A stretch of DNA of 64,000 bases from Paraspadella gotoi (lineage: Eukaryota > Chaetognatha): the NCBI GenBank assembly GCA_051294375.1, contig CM119265.1, forward strand, positions 9,744,339 through 9,808,338, in the 5' to 3' direction. Made by a program: the position numbers and the translations under genes. The notes under the pieces were generated by a model, which saw only the letters and a list, made by a program, of their open reading frames with translations, ran no database searches and was not told the origin of the DNA. Shown here piece after piece: positions 52,550-64,000 of the stretch (within the stretch, counting starts at the first letter, position 1; each line of letters opens with the position of its first letter).

Positions 52550-55110
52550 GACCCGAAGGCCGCCAAACGCGAGCGAATCCGCCGAGAACGGGTCCGTCTC
52601 TCACGCGCCCATGGGTCGCGTCCCCAACCGAATAACGTCGACGATGGCGCCGGAAGTCGTCGGCCCCGCCTTCTCCTGTCGAGGGAAGAAGAACGGGTAT
52701 TACTCGGACACGGTCAACTGTGAAAAGTTTCACTACTGCTTCTTCGACAGGTGAGTGGGGAGAGCGGGTGGGGTGGGGGGAGAGAGGGGAAGGGAGGAAG
52801 TTTGGATAGAGGAGGAGGAGAGGGAAGAGGTTAGGGAGGAAGAGAGTAGAAAGAAAAAGGAGTTGAGAGAAAGTTGGAGTAGAGAAAGAGTAGAGAAAAG
52901 AAGGAGATATGAAAAGTTGGTGAAGAGAGGGGGAGAATTAAAAAAAGAGAACTCGTCGGCAGGGAAGGAAAGGAAGGAAATGGAAGAAAGGGAGGAAATG
53001 GAAGAAAGGGAGGAATGGGAGGAAAGGAGAACGAAGGTTTCGCGATAGAAGTTTGGATAGTTTTAAGTATGCTACAAATACACAATATTCAAACTAAAAT
53101 TGGAACAACTTAAGAGACAGTAATTATTGTTATGTGTTAGTGACAGAACCGTTCAATACAAGCAGTCCCTGAGCTTCGGATCAGGCTGTAACACCGAGTT
53201 ACAGGCTGGTTAAGCGCCCCGTCCCTCTTAACTGCTAGGCGGCTAGAACCCCGGACCTTTGGGTTGGGAGGCGAATGACTTGCCTCCGGCACCAATGGCC
53301 GCTGACGAACGGTTGGAGGATTTTAGTCCACCATACAACGATATATTTAAATATATATATTTTTCTCTCCCTTTTCCAACAGGGACTTCGTCAAGAGCTG
53401 CCCGGCCGGCTCCGCTTGGAACGGCGACCGCTGCGATTGGAAACACAAGGTCCGCTGCGGCGTCGCCGCTTCATCCAGCGGCGGCGGCAGCAGCGGTGGC
53501 AGCAACGTCATAACGCGGCGCCCACCTTGGAAACCGACGCCGCGAACGACGAAAGCGACGCCAAACGTCGTTTCGACGGTGAGATACAACGACGGAATGT
53601 GGCACGCCGGGAGATGGAACAGCGGAAGATGGAACGACAATAACAACAACAATAACTGGAACAATAATAACAACTGGAACAACAACAACAACAATTGGAA
53701 CAACAACAACAACAACGCCTGGAACGCCTGGAATAGTCCCAACGTTATCACAACTAAATCTCCTGCATCGGATCGCTTCACCGGCACCTGTCCGGCATCC
53801 GGCACAATCCGATTCGTCGAACCAGCCGGGTGCCACAAATACGTGGAATGCGATGCCGGACGAAAGTACAACCGCATTTGTCGATATCCGGACTACTTCG
53901 ACGCCGTCGCCCGCACCTGTCGTCCGTACAACACGGTCGACTGTCGGGGGAGGTGGGTACTGGGTAGAGGTGGGAAGGGAAGCTATATTAAGAAGGTCAA
54001 AATTGTAAACAAACACTATATTATATTTTTTGATCTGTATTTTAATGAAGAATATTCTAATATTTTAAACTTTTTGAGAGTAATTCAAATCCAGCCTTAT
54101 AATTTACAACTTACTATTTTANNNNNNNNNNNNNNNNNNNNNNNNNNNNNNNNNNNNNNNNNNNNNNNNNNNNNNNNNNNNNNNNNNNNNNNNNNNNNNN
54201 NNNNNNNNNNNNNNNNNNNNNNNNNNNNNNNNNNNNNNNNNNNNNNNNNNNNNNNNNNNNNNNNNNNNNNNNNNNNNNNNNNNNNNNNNNNNNNNNNNNN
54301 NNNNNNNNNNNNNNNNNNNNNNNNNNNNNNNNNNNNNNNNNNNNNNNNNNNNNNNNNNNNNNNNNNNNNNNNNNNNNNNNNNNNNNNNNNNNNNNNNNNN
54401 NNNNNNNNNNNNNNNNNNNNNNNNNNNNNNNNNNNNNNNNNNNNNNNNNNNNNNNNNNNNNNNNNNNNNNNNNNNNNNNNNNNNNNNNNNNNNNNNNNNN
54501 NNNNNNNNNNNNNNNNNNNNNNCGTAATATAAAATATGGTAATAAAATATAATAAAATATAATACTCTATACGTAATCATCGAGGATCGAGGATCGATTT
54601 TAATAAACCTCTCTTCTCAGATTCGCGGCCAAATCTCCTTGCGACTACCGCGCCTCGGCGCCTTACGACATCCGGGGTCCGAGTTGCGGCGCCACCCCGG
54701 ACTGCACGGGCCGTAAGGACGGGACTTACCCGGACACGCTGCGGGAGTGTCGTTCCTTCTACCGCTGCGTCGACGGTCGCACGATCGACGTCAAGAAATG
54801 CGACTCCAGCGCCTCCATCGTCTTCCCGCGCGGATCCAAATTCAGCGCCCTCACCCAAAAGTGCGAGAACGCACTCGTCGTGCCTTACCCTTGCGGGCCC
54901 CAGCTGCCCAAGAACACGGCCGGGATCGTCTACTGCCCCAAGGACGCCCAGGGATGGTGGGCGGATCCGGCGGATTGTAAGGCTTATCATCTGTGCTACC
55001 ACAAGGGATCCCATCGGCGGTACGTCTGTCCGCCGGGGACCATCTGGAGTCAAGAGCGGACGGCTTGTGTTGTGCCCTCGGCGGCGGACAAGGCGCGGTG
55101 CGGACTGTGA
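52550..55110 (+). CDS. Peritrophin-like protein with four chitin-binding type 2 domains (3 main exons)
   Basis: Exons are 52550-52750, 53383-53952 and 54621-55110, with donors GTGAGT and GTGGGT, acceptors CCAACAG and TTCTCAG, and both junctions in phase 2. They encode about 419 residues plus an upstream signal exon. Each domain has the six-cysteine CBM14/ChtBD2 pattern. Domain 1 runs from FSCRGKKNGYYSDTVNC across the first junction to CDWKHKVRC. Domain 2 starts TGTCPASGTIRFVEPAGC and ends NTVDC. Domain 3 starts DCTGRKDGTYPDTLREC and ends VVPYPC. Domain 4 starts YCPKDAQGWWADPADC and ends ADKARCGL at the stop. Between domains 1 and 2 is a Thr/Pro/Ser stretch and then an Asn-rich linker with regularly spaced Trp. 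Such proteins are secreted and bind chitin in cuticle, tracheal or gut peritrophic matrix. Which tissue cannot be told here. Intron 2 holds a 401-bp gap, so an extra in-phase exon could be hidden, although the visible exons join cleanly. Confidence 0.9.
52751..53050. repeat. Purine-rich stretch at the 5' end of chitin-binding gene intron 1
   Basis: About 300 bp after the donor at 52751 is overwhelmingly A and G on the + strand, made of GGGAGAG, GGAGGA and GGAAAGGA units rather than a pure repeat. Open frames here are Glu/Arg-rich artefacts. Confidence 0.85.
53105..53315 (-). mobile_element. tRNA-derived SINE in chitin-binding gene intron 1
   Basis: On the minus strand, TGGTGCCGGAGG (53294-53283) resembles a pol III A box and GGTTCTAGCC (53250-53241) resembles a B box (GGTTCGANTCC). 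The 44-base spacing is that of a tRNA. The sequence between, TTCGCCTCCCAACCCAAAGGTC, resembles heads of known tRNA-derived SINEs. Downstream lies a structured body with three adjacent hairpins, including CTGTAAC/GTTACAG at 53186-53204. It is a diverged insertion, not a working tRNA, because acceptor stem pairing is not evident. The outer limits are approximate. Confidence 0.55.
54122..54522. other. Assembly gap (401 N) in chitin-binding gene intron 2
   Basis: Run of N between exons 53383-53952 and 54621-55110, in AT-rich intron sequence. Confidence 0.99.
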
Positions 55111-55124
55111 AGAGAGATTGGGGG

Positions 55125-55293
55125 NNNNNNNNNNNNNNNNNNNNNNNNNNNNNNNNNNNNNNNNNNNNNNNNNNNNNNNNNNNNNNNNNNNNNNNNNNNN
55201 NNNNNNNNNNNNNNNNNNNNNNNNNNNNNNNNNNNNNNNNNNNNNNNNNNNNNNNNNNNNNNNNNNNNNNNNNNNNNNNNNNNNNNNNNNNNN
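55125..55293. other. Assembly gap (169 N) in the 3' UTR of the chitin-binding gene
   Basis: Starts 15 bp after the stop codon and is followed directly by a GA run (55294-55318), so the missing DNA is probably GA-rich. Confidence 0.99.
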
Positions 55294-55444
55294 AGAGAGA
55301 GAGAGAGAGAGAGAGAGAATCGGTGAATGTCGACGGCTCACTCCCGACACTGCAGACCATCGCTGCTGATTGTTGCAAGAGATTGAGAGAGAAAGAAAAT
55401 CCAGAAAAAGAAATGAATATATTAAAAAAGAGAGAGTTTTATAA

Positions 55445-55450
55445 AATAAA
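55445..55450 (+). promoter_or_regulatory. Candidate poly(A) signal of the chitin-binding gene
   Basis: AATAAA about 335 bp after the stop codon, beyond a gap. Further AATAAA motifs follow near 55607. Confidence 0.3.
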
Positions 55451-55714
55451 AAAAGAATTTTTTTTAGAGTAAATATAAAAAAGTCATGTCAACCAAAAAA
55501 CGCGACATTTTTTTCTTAACCCACAGAAAATATATACATAGTTTTTTTTCTGCATATAAATTCTTGTTTTTAAATTTCGCTTTTTTTCTTTCGTACGAAA
55601 AAGTGAAATAAAAAAAATAAAAAAAAAACCGTAGAAAAAGCAAAGTTGTGTTTTCGCGAAGCAAACATCAAAGGAATTTTCTCATTTCTAACATTTTTTT
55701 TATGCTGCTCTCTT

Positions 55715-55832
<118 letters not shown>

Positions 55833-56117
55833 AGGGGGTCATAGTGGAAAAGAGAGAAAAAGAATTCCGTATATACCTTTATTTTTTATATTTTCTTTAT
55901 ATCATCGCGTGTTTACTGTTCTTTTCCTTTTCTCAAATGTTTGTCTTTGATGAGTTTATCGTCTCTTTGCAATTTATTTTATGTTTCTGTCTTTCGAATC
56001 GAGATGGCGCATCTTTTTCCACTCCGCGTTTCTTTCCCTTTTGTTTTTTATTTTTTCCATCCTTTTTTTCTATTTTGTTTTTTCCCCCTTTTTTGTTTTT
56101 ATTAATTTCTTTCTTTT

Positions 56118-56213
56118 TCGTTCGTTTGTTTTTTCGTTCGTTCGTTCGTTCGTTCGTTCGTTCGTTCGTTCGTTCGTTCGTTCGTTCGTTCGTTCGTTCG
56201 TTCGTTCGTTCGT
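56118..56213. repeat. (TTCG)n tetranucleotide array
   Basis: Nearly perfect TTCG array of about 95 bp. This CpG-bearing unit is rare compared with the other tracts here. Copy B has only about ten degenerate units near 58935-58990. Confidence 0.95.
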
Positions 56214-56672
56214 ACGATCGTTCATTCTTTTCTGTTATAAGTAAATGCTCTAAAAACAAATTTGTTAATTTGCCTCCTCTAACAAAAAAACTTTCTCATT
56301 TGTCAACATTTTTGAATGCAACATTCATATTGTTCTCATTCGCTAAGAGACATATTTTATTAAACTATTTTTATTTGTAAAGAATCCGTTTTGCTTATTT
56401 AACGATACTGAATAACGGATTAGTTAAGCCTTCCTGAAATTATTATTCCTGGTAGGTGGAGGTTTTAGCGATATTTTTTTGTAGTTATTAAAATTCATAT
56501 TTAAGACTTATTAAAAATGAATTATGATTGCAACACCAAGAATTAAATTTTCATTTAAAATTAAATACAATGAAACAGCAAAAGGAAAATCAAAAGGAAA
56601 ATCAAAAGCCTCTTTAAAATAATTAATTCCGTTTGAGAGTTTCTGCTCTTATGTCTGTCTGTCTGTTTGTCT

Positions 56673-56856
56673 NNNNNNNNNNNNNNNNNNNNNNNNNNNN
56701 NNNNNNNNNNNNNNNNNNNNNNNNNNNNNNNNNNNNNNNNNNNNNNNNNNNNNNNNNNNNNNNNNNNNNNNNNNNNNNNNNNNNNNNNNNNNNNNNNNNN
56801 NNNNNNNNNNNNNNNNNNNNNNNNNNNNNNNNNNNNNNNNNNNNNNNNNNNNNNNN
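56673..56856. other. Assembly gap (184 N)
   Basis: Flanked on the left by GTCTGTCTGTTTGTCT. The matching place in copy B (about 59490-59660) is CT-rich sequence. Confidence 0.99.
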
Positions 56857-57205
56857 CCATTTCGTTCGGTAGATTTTAATACCGGCTTCGTCCTCGCGGG
56901 GACGAGGACGACAACAACAACAACAACCAAAACGAAAGTAAACAAAAGAAAAAAAAAGAAAGAAAAAAGAAAGAAAGAAAGAAAAAAAAAGAGTATCAGA
57001 GTATTGCTCCGCGGGTTATGCCGATCACACCGGGCGGCGGAGCCAGAATCACAATCCATCATCGAAATGGAGCGAGAAAAGAAAGGAGAGGGAGAGAGAG
57101 AGAGAGGGAGAGAGAGAGAGAGACGGAATAAGAGAGAAAAAAAAGTAAAAAGACAGACAGGAAAAAAGTAGGGCGAGAGAGGAAATGATGGAGCGAGAGC
57201 GAGAG

Positions 57206-57230
57206 NNNNNNNNNNNNNNNNNNNNNNNNN
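57206..57230. other. Assembly gap (25 N)
   Basis: Run of N in GA-rich DNA at the end of copy A. Confidence 0.99.
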
Positions 57231-57856
57231 GGTGGTTGTTAAAATTTGGGGTGAAGCAGAGAAATGTTTGCGAAGAGGGGAAGATGAAGAGAGAGAGAGA
57301 AGAGTAGAGAATATCTTGAGAGATGTTTGAGAATCGAACAAACGGATTTCCGTATGTAACGAGTAGATGATGTATGTATGTATAATGTGCTACGCTTACG
57401 CAGATGTACTGTAATGCACTGCAGTTATGAAAGTTATGAGGTAAGGTCAGACGAGCGCACGACGCGTATTGAGATAAAACACACGTTAAAGTATATCCAG
57501 CTCTCTGATATGTACCCAGCAGACCTATTTCATGTCTCTGCTCATATAACGGTATGCTAATATCGATAACACTTTTCTATATATTATTCGAGGACACGCG
57601 ATTGATTATATCCAATATGTATGTGTGTATATGTGTGTGTGTGATATTATGTATTATATAGAGATAAGATCGTTATTATCCACTTACAAAGAATCCGAGT
57701 GAGAACACGCCGGAGGATTTGTTGCGCAAGTGTAGAAAGAAAGGAGAAGAAGAGAAGGAAGAGAGAGATGTAAAGAGGAGAGAGCCACGCGGAGGAGAGA
57801 GAGGAAGAGAGAGAGAGGGAGAGAGTAAAGAAGAGAGAAGGTATGAGAGTTAGAGA

Positions 57857-60060
57857 GAATCGGTGAAAAAGTGTCGTACGCTCACTCCCGACCTGCAGGA
57901 CCATGCGCTGCTGGATATAGCCTTGCAGAGAGTTATGTGTGTATGAGAGTGAAACAGGAGAAGATCACCACAGAAAAATGGAGAGATCGAATCAAAGATA
58001 GAGAAAAAAAGAGAGAAGAAAAAGAAGAAATGAGAGAAAGGAAATAGATAAAAATGGAGTAGAGCGTTCTCAGTATAAATCCCGCGACACCACAGTATAG
58101 TGTTTTCTTAATCAACGCGCGCTAGCAGAAGAATATTAATATACATAAAAATTGTTTTTTTTCTTTATGCAGTAAAATCTTTGAGTTTAGACTCTGTAAT
58201 ATTGGTGTATACTTATATGCGGTGACCGAAAATATTGTTGAAAATTAGATAAAAGCAAAGTAGAAAGAGCAAATGGATGTATGTGCATTACAGGAAGTCT
58301 GGAAGAGACTCCCCACAAGAGATATAGGAGACTAAGAGCAGTACGAGCAGTGTTCTCGCAATTTAGAGGAGTGGTGTGTATCGAGTACATGGCTCTACTT
58401 GTGTTGAGGGTGAGGCCAGCAGATGATGAGTATATGTTGTATGTATAGTGAGGAAGCGCAGTTATGAGAGCTACGCGAGAGATAAGCGTGGGCTGTATGT
58501 ATGTAAGCGCACGGCAGGAGGAGGCAGAGAGAGAGAGGTAGAGAGGAGAGAGAGAGAGAGAGACGAGAGAGAGAGAGAGAGAGAGAAGAGAAATGAGAAG
58601 GTGGTCCATAGTGGAAAAGAGAGAAAAGAGATGTCCGTATATACGCTTTATTTTTTAATAATTGTTCTTTATGATCATCTGCGTGTTTACTGTTCTTCTT
58701 CCTTTTTCTCTAAATGTTTGTCTTTGGGATGAGTTTATCGTCTCTTTGCAATTTATTTTATGTTTCTGTCTTTTCGAATCGAGAAGTTGGGCGGGCATCT
58801 TTTTCGCACTCCGGCGTTTTCTTTCTCCCCTTTTAGGTTTTTGTATTGTTTCCATCTGTTTTTTTCTATTTTTGTTTTGTTTTCGCCGAGTGCCTTTTTT
58901 TTGTTTTTTATTAATTTCTTGTCTTTTTGTCAATTTCGTTCGTTCCGTTCGGTGTCGTTGCGTTCGTTCGTTCGTTTCGTTCGTGTCGTTTGTACGATCG
59001 TTCATTCTTTTTCTGTTATAGAGTAAATCGCTCGCTAAAACAATATTTGGTTAATTTGCCTCCTCTAAACAAAAATTTCTCAATTTGTCAACATTTTTGA
59101 ATGCAACCATTTATATTTTTTCTCAATTCGCGTAAGAGACATATTGTTTATTAAATGCTTATTTTTATTTGTAAAGAATGCGCGTTTTGCTTAATTTAAC
59201 GATACTGAAAACGGATTTAGGTTTAAGGCCTTCCGGCTAAAAGTGTATTAATTCTGGTAGGTGGAGGTTTTAGCGATATTTTTTTTGTAGTTATTAAAAT
59301 TCATATTTAAGACTTAATTAAAAAATGAAATTATGATTTGCAAACAGCCAAGAAATTAAATTTTCATTGTAAAATTAAAAATATACAATGAAACAGCAAA
59401 AGGAAAGATCAAAGAGGAAAATCAAGAAGCGCTCTTTAAAAATAAATGTAATTCCGTTTGAGAGTTTTTGCTCTTTTGCTGTCTGTCTGTTGTGTCTCTT
59501 CTCTCTGCTCTCTCTCTCTCTCTCTCTGCTCTCTCTCTCCTCTCTCTGCTCTCATCTCCTCTCTCGTCTGCTCTCTCTCTCTGCGATCGACTCTCTCTCT
59601 CTTGCACGACCTCTCGTTTTGCATGTTTCCGCTCCTTTTTTGCTCTCGGCCATCTCTCGTTCGGGAATTTTTTAATACCTGGCTTGCGTCGCCTCGCGGG
59701 AACGAGGGGACGACAAACAACAACAACAAACCAAAACGAAAGTAAACAAAAGAAAAAAAAAAGAAAAAAAAAAGAAAGAAAGAAAGATAAAGATAAAGAG
59801 TATCAGAGTAATTGCGTCCGCGGGTTATGCGCGCTGCACACCGGGCGGCGGAGCCAGAATCACAATCCATTCATCGAAATGGAGCCGAGAAAAGAAAGGA
59901 GAGGGAAGGAGAGAGAGAGAGGGAGAGAGAGAGAGAGACGGAATAAGAGAGAAAACAGTTAAAAAGACACAGGAAAAAGTAGGGAGGCGAGAGAGGGAAA
60001 TGATGGAAGCGAGAGGCGAGAGACAGAAAACGAGAATTGGTTTACGAAATGGTGAGATTC
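57857..60060. repeat. Second duplicated block, copy B (about 2.2 kb)
   Basis: Aligns with copy A but carries many scattered single-base insertions, deletions and substitutions, e.g. TACGCTTTATT for TACCTTTATT and CGTTCCGTTCGG inside the TTCG array. It spans the region that is N at 56673-56856 in copy A. The error style suggests an unpolished long-read stretch. The part 57910-58580 is so diverged that only fragments align. Confidence 0.8.
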
Positions 60061-60112
60061 GAGGAGGAGAGAGAGAGAGAGAGAAGAGAGGAGAGAGGAG
60101 AGGCAGAGAGAG

Positions 60113-60144
<32 letters not shown>

Positions 60145-60148
60145 AGAA

Positions 60149-60182
<34 letters not shown>
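60060..60182. repeat. Interrupted (GA)n tract
   Basis: GA run with GG interruptions of about 120 bp. Confidence 0.93.
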
Positions 60183-60186
<4 letters not shown>

Positions 60187-62790
60187 CATGTTCTCTATCT
60201 GTCTCTCTCTTGCTTCCATAATATTAGTTTTTAACTTTCTTTTTTAACTTTGAATATATGAAGCAAGCCTCTTGAAATTTTTTTTGACGGTTTATTGTAA
60301 TTTTGTATGTATTTAAAAATTGTGAATTGTGTATCTTTTTCCGCTGATTAAAATTGGGAAAGAGAATTTGTATAATTGTAGTTAAAATTAAAACGTTTCC
60401 TCTTTTCCTTAACGACAGTTTTCTCGATCATATTCGTGTTATCGTTGTACGATAATATATTGTCACTATTATTGTTATTGCTATTGAATATTGAAATAAA
60501 CTTTGGCCAAAAATATATTATACGTTTGACGCACAAAATAAAAAACCAACTAAAAAAAAAATCTCGATTTTCCGCGAATTTCGAATTTCTATCACGAAGG
60601 CAGATTCATTCGACCAGAAAATCGCCGCATGTGGAGCGAGAGAGAGAGAGAGAGTGAGAGAGAGAGAGCGCGCGCAAAATTTCAGCCGGAGCTGTTTTTC
60701 TTATTATTGCAATTCGATAATTTTTTCAGGGAATTACTTAAGAGAAAAAAAATTAGATACAAGTTTTTCCCTTTCCTTTTTCTCTTCTAAAATTTTCCTT
60801 TTCAACTGTTTTCTTTCTATCTTCCCCCTTTTTCAGTTCGTTCCTTTTAAATCCTTTCCTGCTTTCTTACTTTTAATCTTTCGCTTTTCTCCATTTTTCC
60901 ACACCCTTATTTTCTTCCTTTCCTCCTTTACCTCTTTCCTCCCATTCCTCCACGTTCTCTTTACACCCTTTTCCTTTCCTTTCCTTCATTCCTCTTCACT
61001 TTATCCCCTTTTTCCTTCCTTCCCCTTCCGACGTCGACTATTAAACGAGAGAATTAACTGCTACTGAGGCGAAATCCTTTCCACGCTTCGTGAAGGAGGG
61101 AGGAAAGAAAAGGAGAAAAGGAAGCTTAGGCTAAGGGGGGGGGGAAATATGAAATGAGAAGGATAGAAATTCACCAAGTTAAGAGTAAAAATCAGGGATG
61201 AAGGGAAAAGAAAGAAAAGATAACTGAAGGGAGGCGAGAAAATATTTAAAAAAAGCAAAAAAAGAGAAAAGCAAAAGGAAGATAGTAAAAAAAAATTAAC
61301 GTGATTGAACGAAGGATAGATTAATTGACAACGATAGGGGATGAAAGGGTTTATTTTGGAGCCACGGAGATTTTGAATGAATAAGAAAGTAAGGAGAAAA
61401 CAAGTGAGACATAGAGAACCAGATAGAGACAGAGTGGTTTGAAAAGAAGAAGGAGCAAATTAGGGAGAGGTTACATGATATTCGAGGTCGGCAGTGGAAG
61501 GAATTCCGGATGCTAATGGGGAAAAAAGTCAGAGGACGCGAGAGGAAAATCATGCGGACAGCCTTTAATAACATCTGGTTTAATGAAAGAAAGGGCGGGA
61601 GAGGAGAGACGAGACAGAGGAGAAGGAGACGAGCAGAGAGAACGAGAGAGAGAGAGAGAGTGAAAAGGCGTGAAGAATTGAGAAAAAATGTGTGCTGGGC
61701 AGAAAAAGGCAATTTCCATTGAAAGTGGATTTGAGTTTAAACCGCTTGGGTCTCGTGGTTTTCTGTCAGCCAATAAGACGTTACTCGCTGCGGAGAGGCA
61801 TGTGCTCCTGTGGAATTCTGTAGTGCTAGACGGAAGAGAACGCGAAGCTCATCGTACTCGGTTTGTGACTGTTCGGATTGATGAAAATAGGTTTAACTAT
61901 TAACCATTAACCAATGACCGTGAAGGATTGTTTTTCTAGTAACCGTGTTTATAAATACTCAAACCAAAAACAGTATTTACGAAAATCGTAAGAAAACGCG
62001 GTAGTAAAAGACTAGAAAACAGCTAAAGCAAGTAAAAAATAAACTAATAAAAGTTCAACAAAAGACACGTTTAAAATCCTCAATTTTTTTTAAACATTAA
62101 ATTCAATTTTATTAAAAAATTTTTTTTTATTAAGAACAAAAACGATATAAACGTGTAATTTCAATAAAAAAAGAACTAAAAAAAAACTAAAAAAACTAAA
62201 AAAAACTTAAAAAAAAAATAAAAAAACTACACTGATTAACAAAAAATTATAACAAAAAATATAAAAACATATAACACTACTAAAAAACAAAAACATTTAA
62301 AAACATTAAACGCAAAAAAAACACATTTAAACGTCAAAATATTGATAAACATTAAAAGAACATAAAAACATATATTAAAAGGTAAAAGGTAAAAGATAAA
62401 ACAAAAAGAAATCAAAACAAATCATCAAATTAAATGATGACGTCTCACTCTTTCTCGACAGTGTTAAAGATTTATATAAATTCCATTAATATTCTTTATT
62501 AACCGAAATAGCGTTGCAATGTACAAATTTTTTAGCTTAAATAAATGGTTTTTTAGTTTTTCAGCCGACTTTTTCAAGCACGTGCCTATACGAATGTAAA
62601 CCGAGGAAACCAAATTAACGCAACATAGTGCAAATGAGATTACGTTTAATTGTCTTAAGTTTAAGTTTTATCCGAGTTTCCTTTCTTTTTCATTAGTTAA
62701 AAAAATTAAAAAAAAAGAAAACTGCACGAGCTGCAGGTGGAAAGAGCGAATCGCGCATCGCATTAAAAAAAAGAGGAGAAAACGCTTTAA

Positions 62791-63770
62791 GGGGACCTCA
62801 GTGATAAAAATGATATTCATAAGCTTAAGGGGTCTATCCATCAAATGAATTGAAGTGGTGATTAGTTCATTATTAGAATTTTTATTATTGCACTGTGAAA
62901 GTTAGCAAAAAATTCTCTATCTCTTATTGCTAGCGGAAAACAAAAATTTAATAATTATGAAAAAGAAATTTAGTGTGAGCCCGTACCTAAATATTTAATA
63001 TAATTCATGTATTTTAATTTTTTGGGCAGATTGTAAAAAAGAAAGTATTTTTTGTACTAAATTCCAATCATTTTTCATTATTTTTACTGTACAAAGCTAT
63101 AGATTTTAGCCGTTTAAGCCTCAATTGAACAAAGAGGCTTTACGTAAGACTAATATTTTTATATTTTTATATTTACTTAAAAAAAAGCAGACAAATCAAA
63201 ACCTAAATTCTATTCTTACAGAAACAAAACTGTAATAATTATTAATTAATATTCATATTCATCCCTTAAATGTATAATTAAACTATTTTGATTCCTTATT
63301 ATAACAATTAAGAATTTAGCAAAAGTACACGAATCTTTCTTCTTTTTTTATATTTTATATTACTTCAAAGAGTTTTTATTTTTCATCCAATTAAACAGTC
63401 ACATCACTTTGAAAGAAGGTTATAATATCAAACGCATTGTCGGATACCTTAAAATTTTGATTCATTCTAGTTTTTTTTCTTTCAAATTTTTGTTTGTGAT
63501 AAAAGCTGAAAATCTTTTTTAAAATTAGACTCTTACCTTTTTTTGGAAAAAAAAATTTTTAAACTTGAAAAAAGATTCTTCTTCTTTACCGATTTTTAAA
63601 GAAAATTAAGTCTCTCGATCCTGATTTTAATTGCGAATTTTTTAACTACTTTCCAACCTGATGTATGTAAAAGAAAAACATTATATGAATCAGAACCAGC
63701 TTAATTACAAGGGAGTGCTCAACGTATGATGTATTTCAGCTTCTTTACCCCCCCTGTTCACTTGGTCCCC
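62791..63770. mobile_element. Candidate piggyBac-type MITE, 980 bp
   Basis: TTAA stands at both borders (62787-62790 and 63771-63774). The left end GGGGACCTCAGTGA and the reverse complement of the right end, GGGGACCAAGTGA, match at 12 to 13 positions with one indel. TTAA target duplication is the hallmark of piggyBac elements. The interior is AT-rich and has no transposase frame, so it would be non-autonomous. TTAA is common in AT-rich DNA, so the evidence is moderate. Confidence 0.5.
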
Positions 63771-63864
63771 TTAAGCGAAATTAAAAAGTCAACAGTTTTC
63801 TCTTTTTCCTCCTAAAAATAAAATTCTCTCTCTCTTCATTTAAAGCCGTTTAAGGGTTCTCTTC

Positions 63865-63993
63865 TTCCCTGCTAGAAAGGAAAGCCATTTAACAGGTTTT
63901 TTGTATCCTTCCACGCAGCAGTTCAATAAGACAATGCGAAAAACCTTTCGAATTCCCTGCTAACAAGAAAAGCCATTTACCAGCTTTCTGTCG
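63865..63993. repeat. Direct repeat, period 88 bp
   Basis: TTCCCTGCTAGAAAGGAAAG at 63865 recurs as TTCCCTGCTAACAAGAAAAG at 63953. Both are followed by CCATTTAMCAGNTTT. The array may continue beyond the window. Confidence 0.7.
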
Positions 63994-64000
63994 ATTTCTT

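Noticed and set aside
53186-53250. Functional tRNA gene
   Set aside because: A- and B-box-like words are present, but the acceptor stem and a proper anticodon arm are not, so a tRNA-derived SINE is more likely.
61688-61903. 71-aa frame with mixed composition
   Set aside because: No splice or start context, no motif and only chance length.

Overview
The window looks like arthropod nuclear DNA. Its genes have short GC-rich exons with GT..AG introns, it carries a secreted peritrophin-type chitin-binding protein, and its noncoding DNA is AT-rich and very dense in (GA)n/(CT)n microsatellites. A crustacean is a reasonable guess, but the sequence does not fix the species. It is a draft assembly: there are nine N gaps, most beside low-complexity DNA, and two large near-repeats that look like unpurged or poorly polished duplicates.

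Four gene loci can be supported, all on the + strand. (1) 1551-3455 is a complete three-exon glutamine synthetase of 372 aa with the catalytic residues in place. (2) 17822-23384 is a five-exon gene for a 726-aa protein with a long disordered Ser-rich N-terminus and a C-terminal Par-6-like PDZ domain. All four splice phases agree. Its first intron holds a 2.05-kb inverted-repeat (foldback) element with an 8-bp target duplication. (3) 41133-42498 is the 5' part of a gene for a single-pass membrane protein of unknown function; its 3' exons were not found. (4) About 51.1-55.1 kb is a peritrophin-like protein with four chitin-binding type 2 domains. Its three main exons join in phase; its first exon is uncertain. 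An Asn/Trp low-complexity linker separates domains 1 and 2.

The rest is mostly repeats. About 3.5-17.7 kb, 23.6-41.1 kb, 42.5-51.0 kb and 55.1-64.0 kb have no gene I can support. They hold dinucleotide, trinucleotide and tetranucleotide tracts, some passing 100 bp, degenerate telomere-like stretches, a two-unit 157-bp tandem repeat, a tRNA-derived SINE inside the chitin-binding gene, a possible Penelope-type retroelement tail, and a 980-bp TTAA-flanked candidate piggyBac MITE near the right end. Two duplicated blocks (about 28.0-32.0 against 32.8-36.9 kb, and 55.3-57.2 against 57.9-60.0 kb) differ mainly by scattered one-base indels, which points to assembly artefact more than biology.

The genes do not form a pathway: nitrogen metabolism, a scaffold-type PDZ protein, a membrane protein and a chitin matrix protein lie side by side. 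I found no CRISPR array, operon or obvious new defence-type system. The most notable structures are the intronic foldback element, GA/CT tracts close behind splice donors in several genes, and the duplicate blocks.
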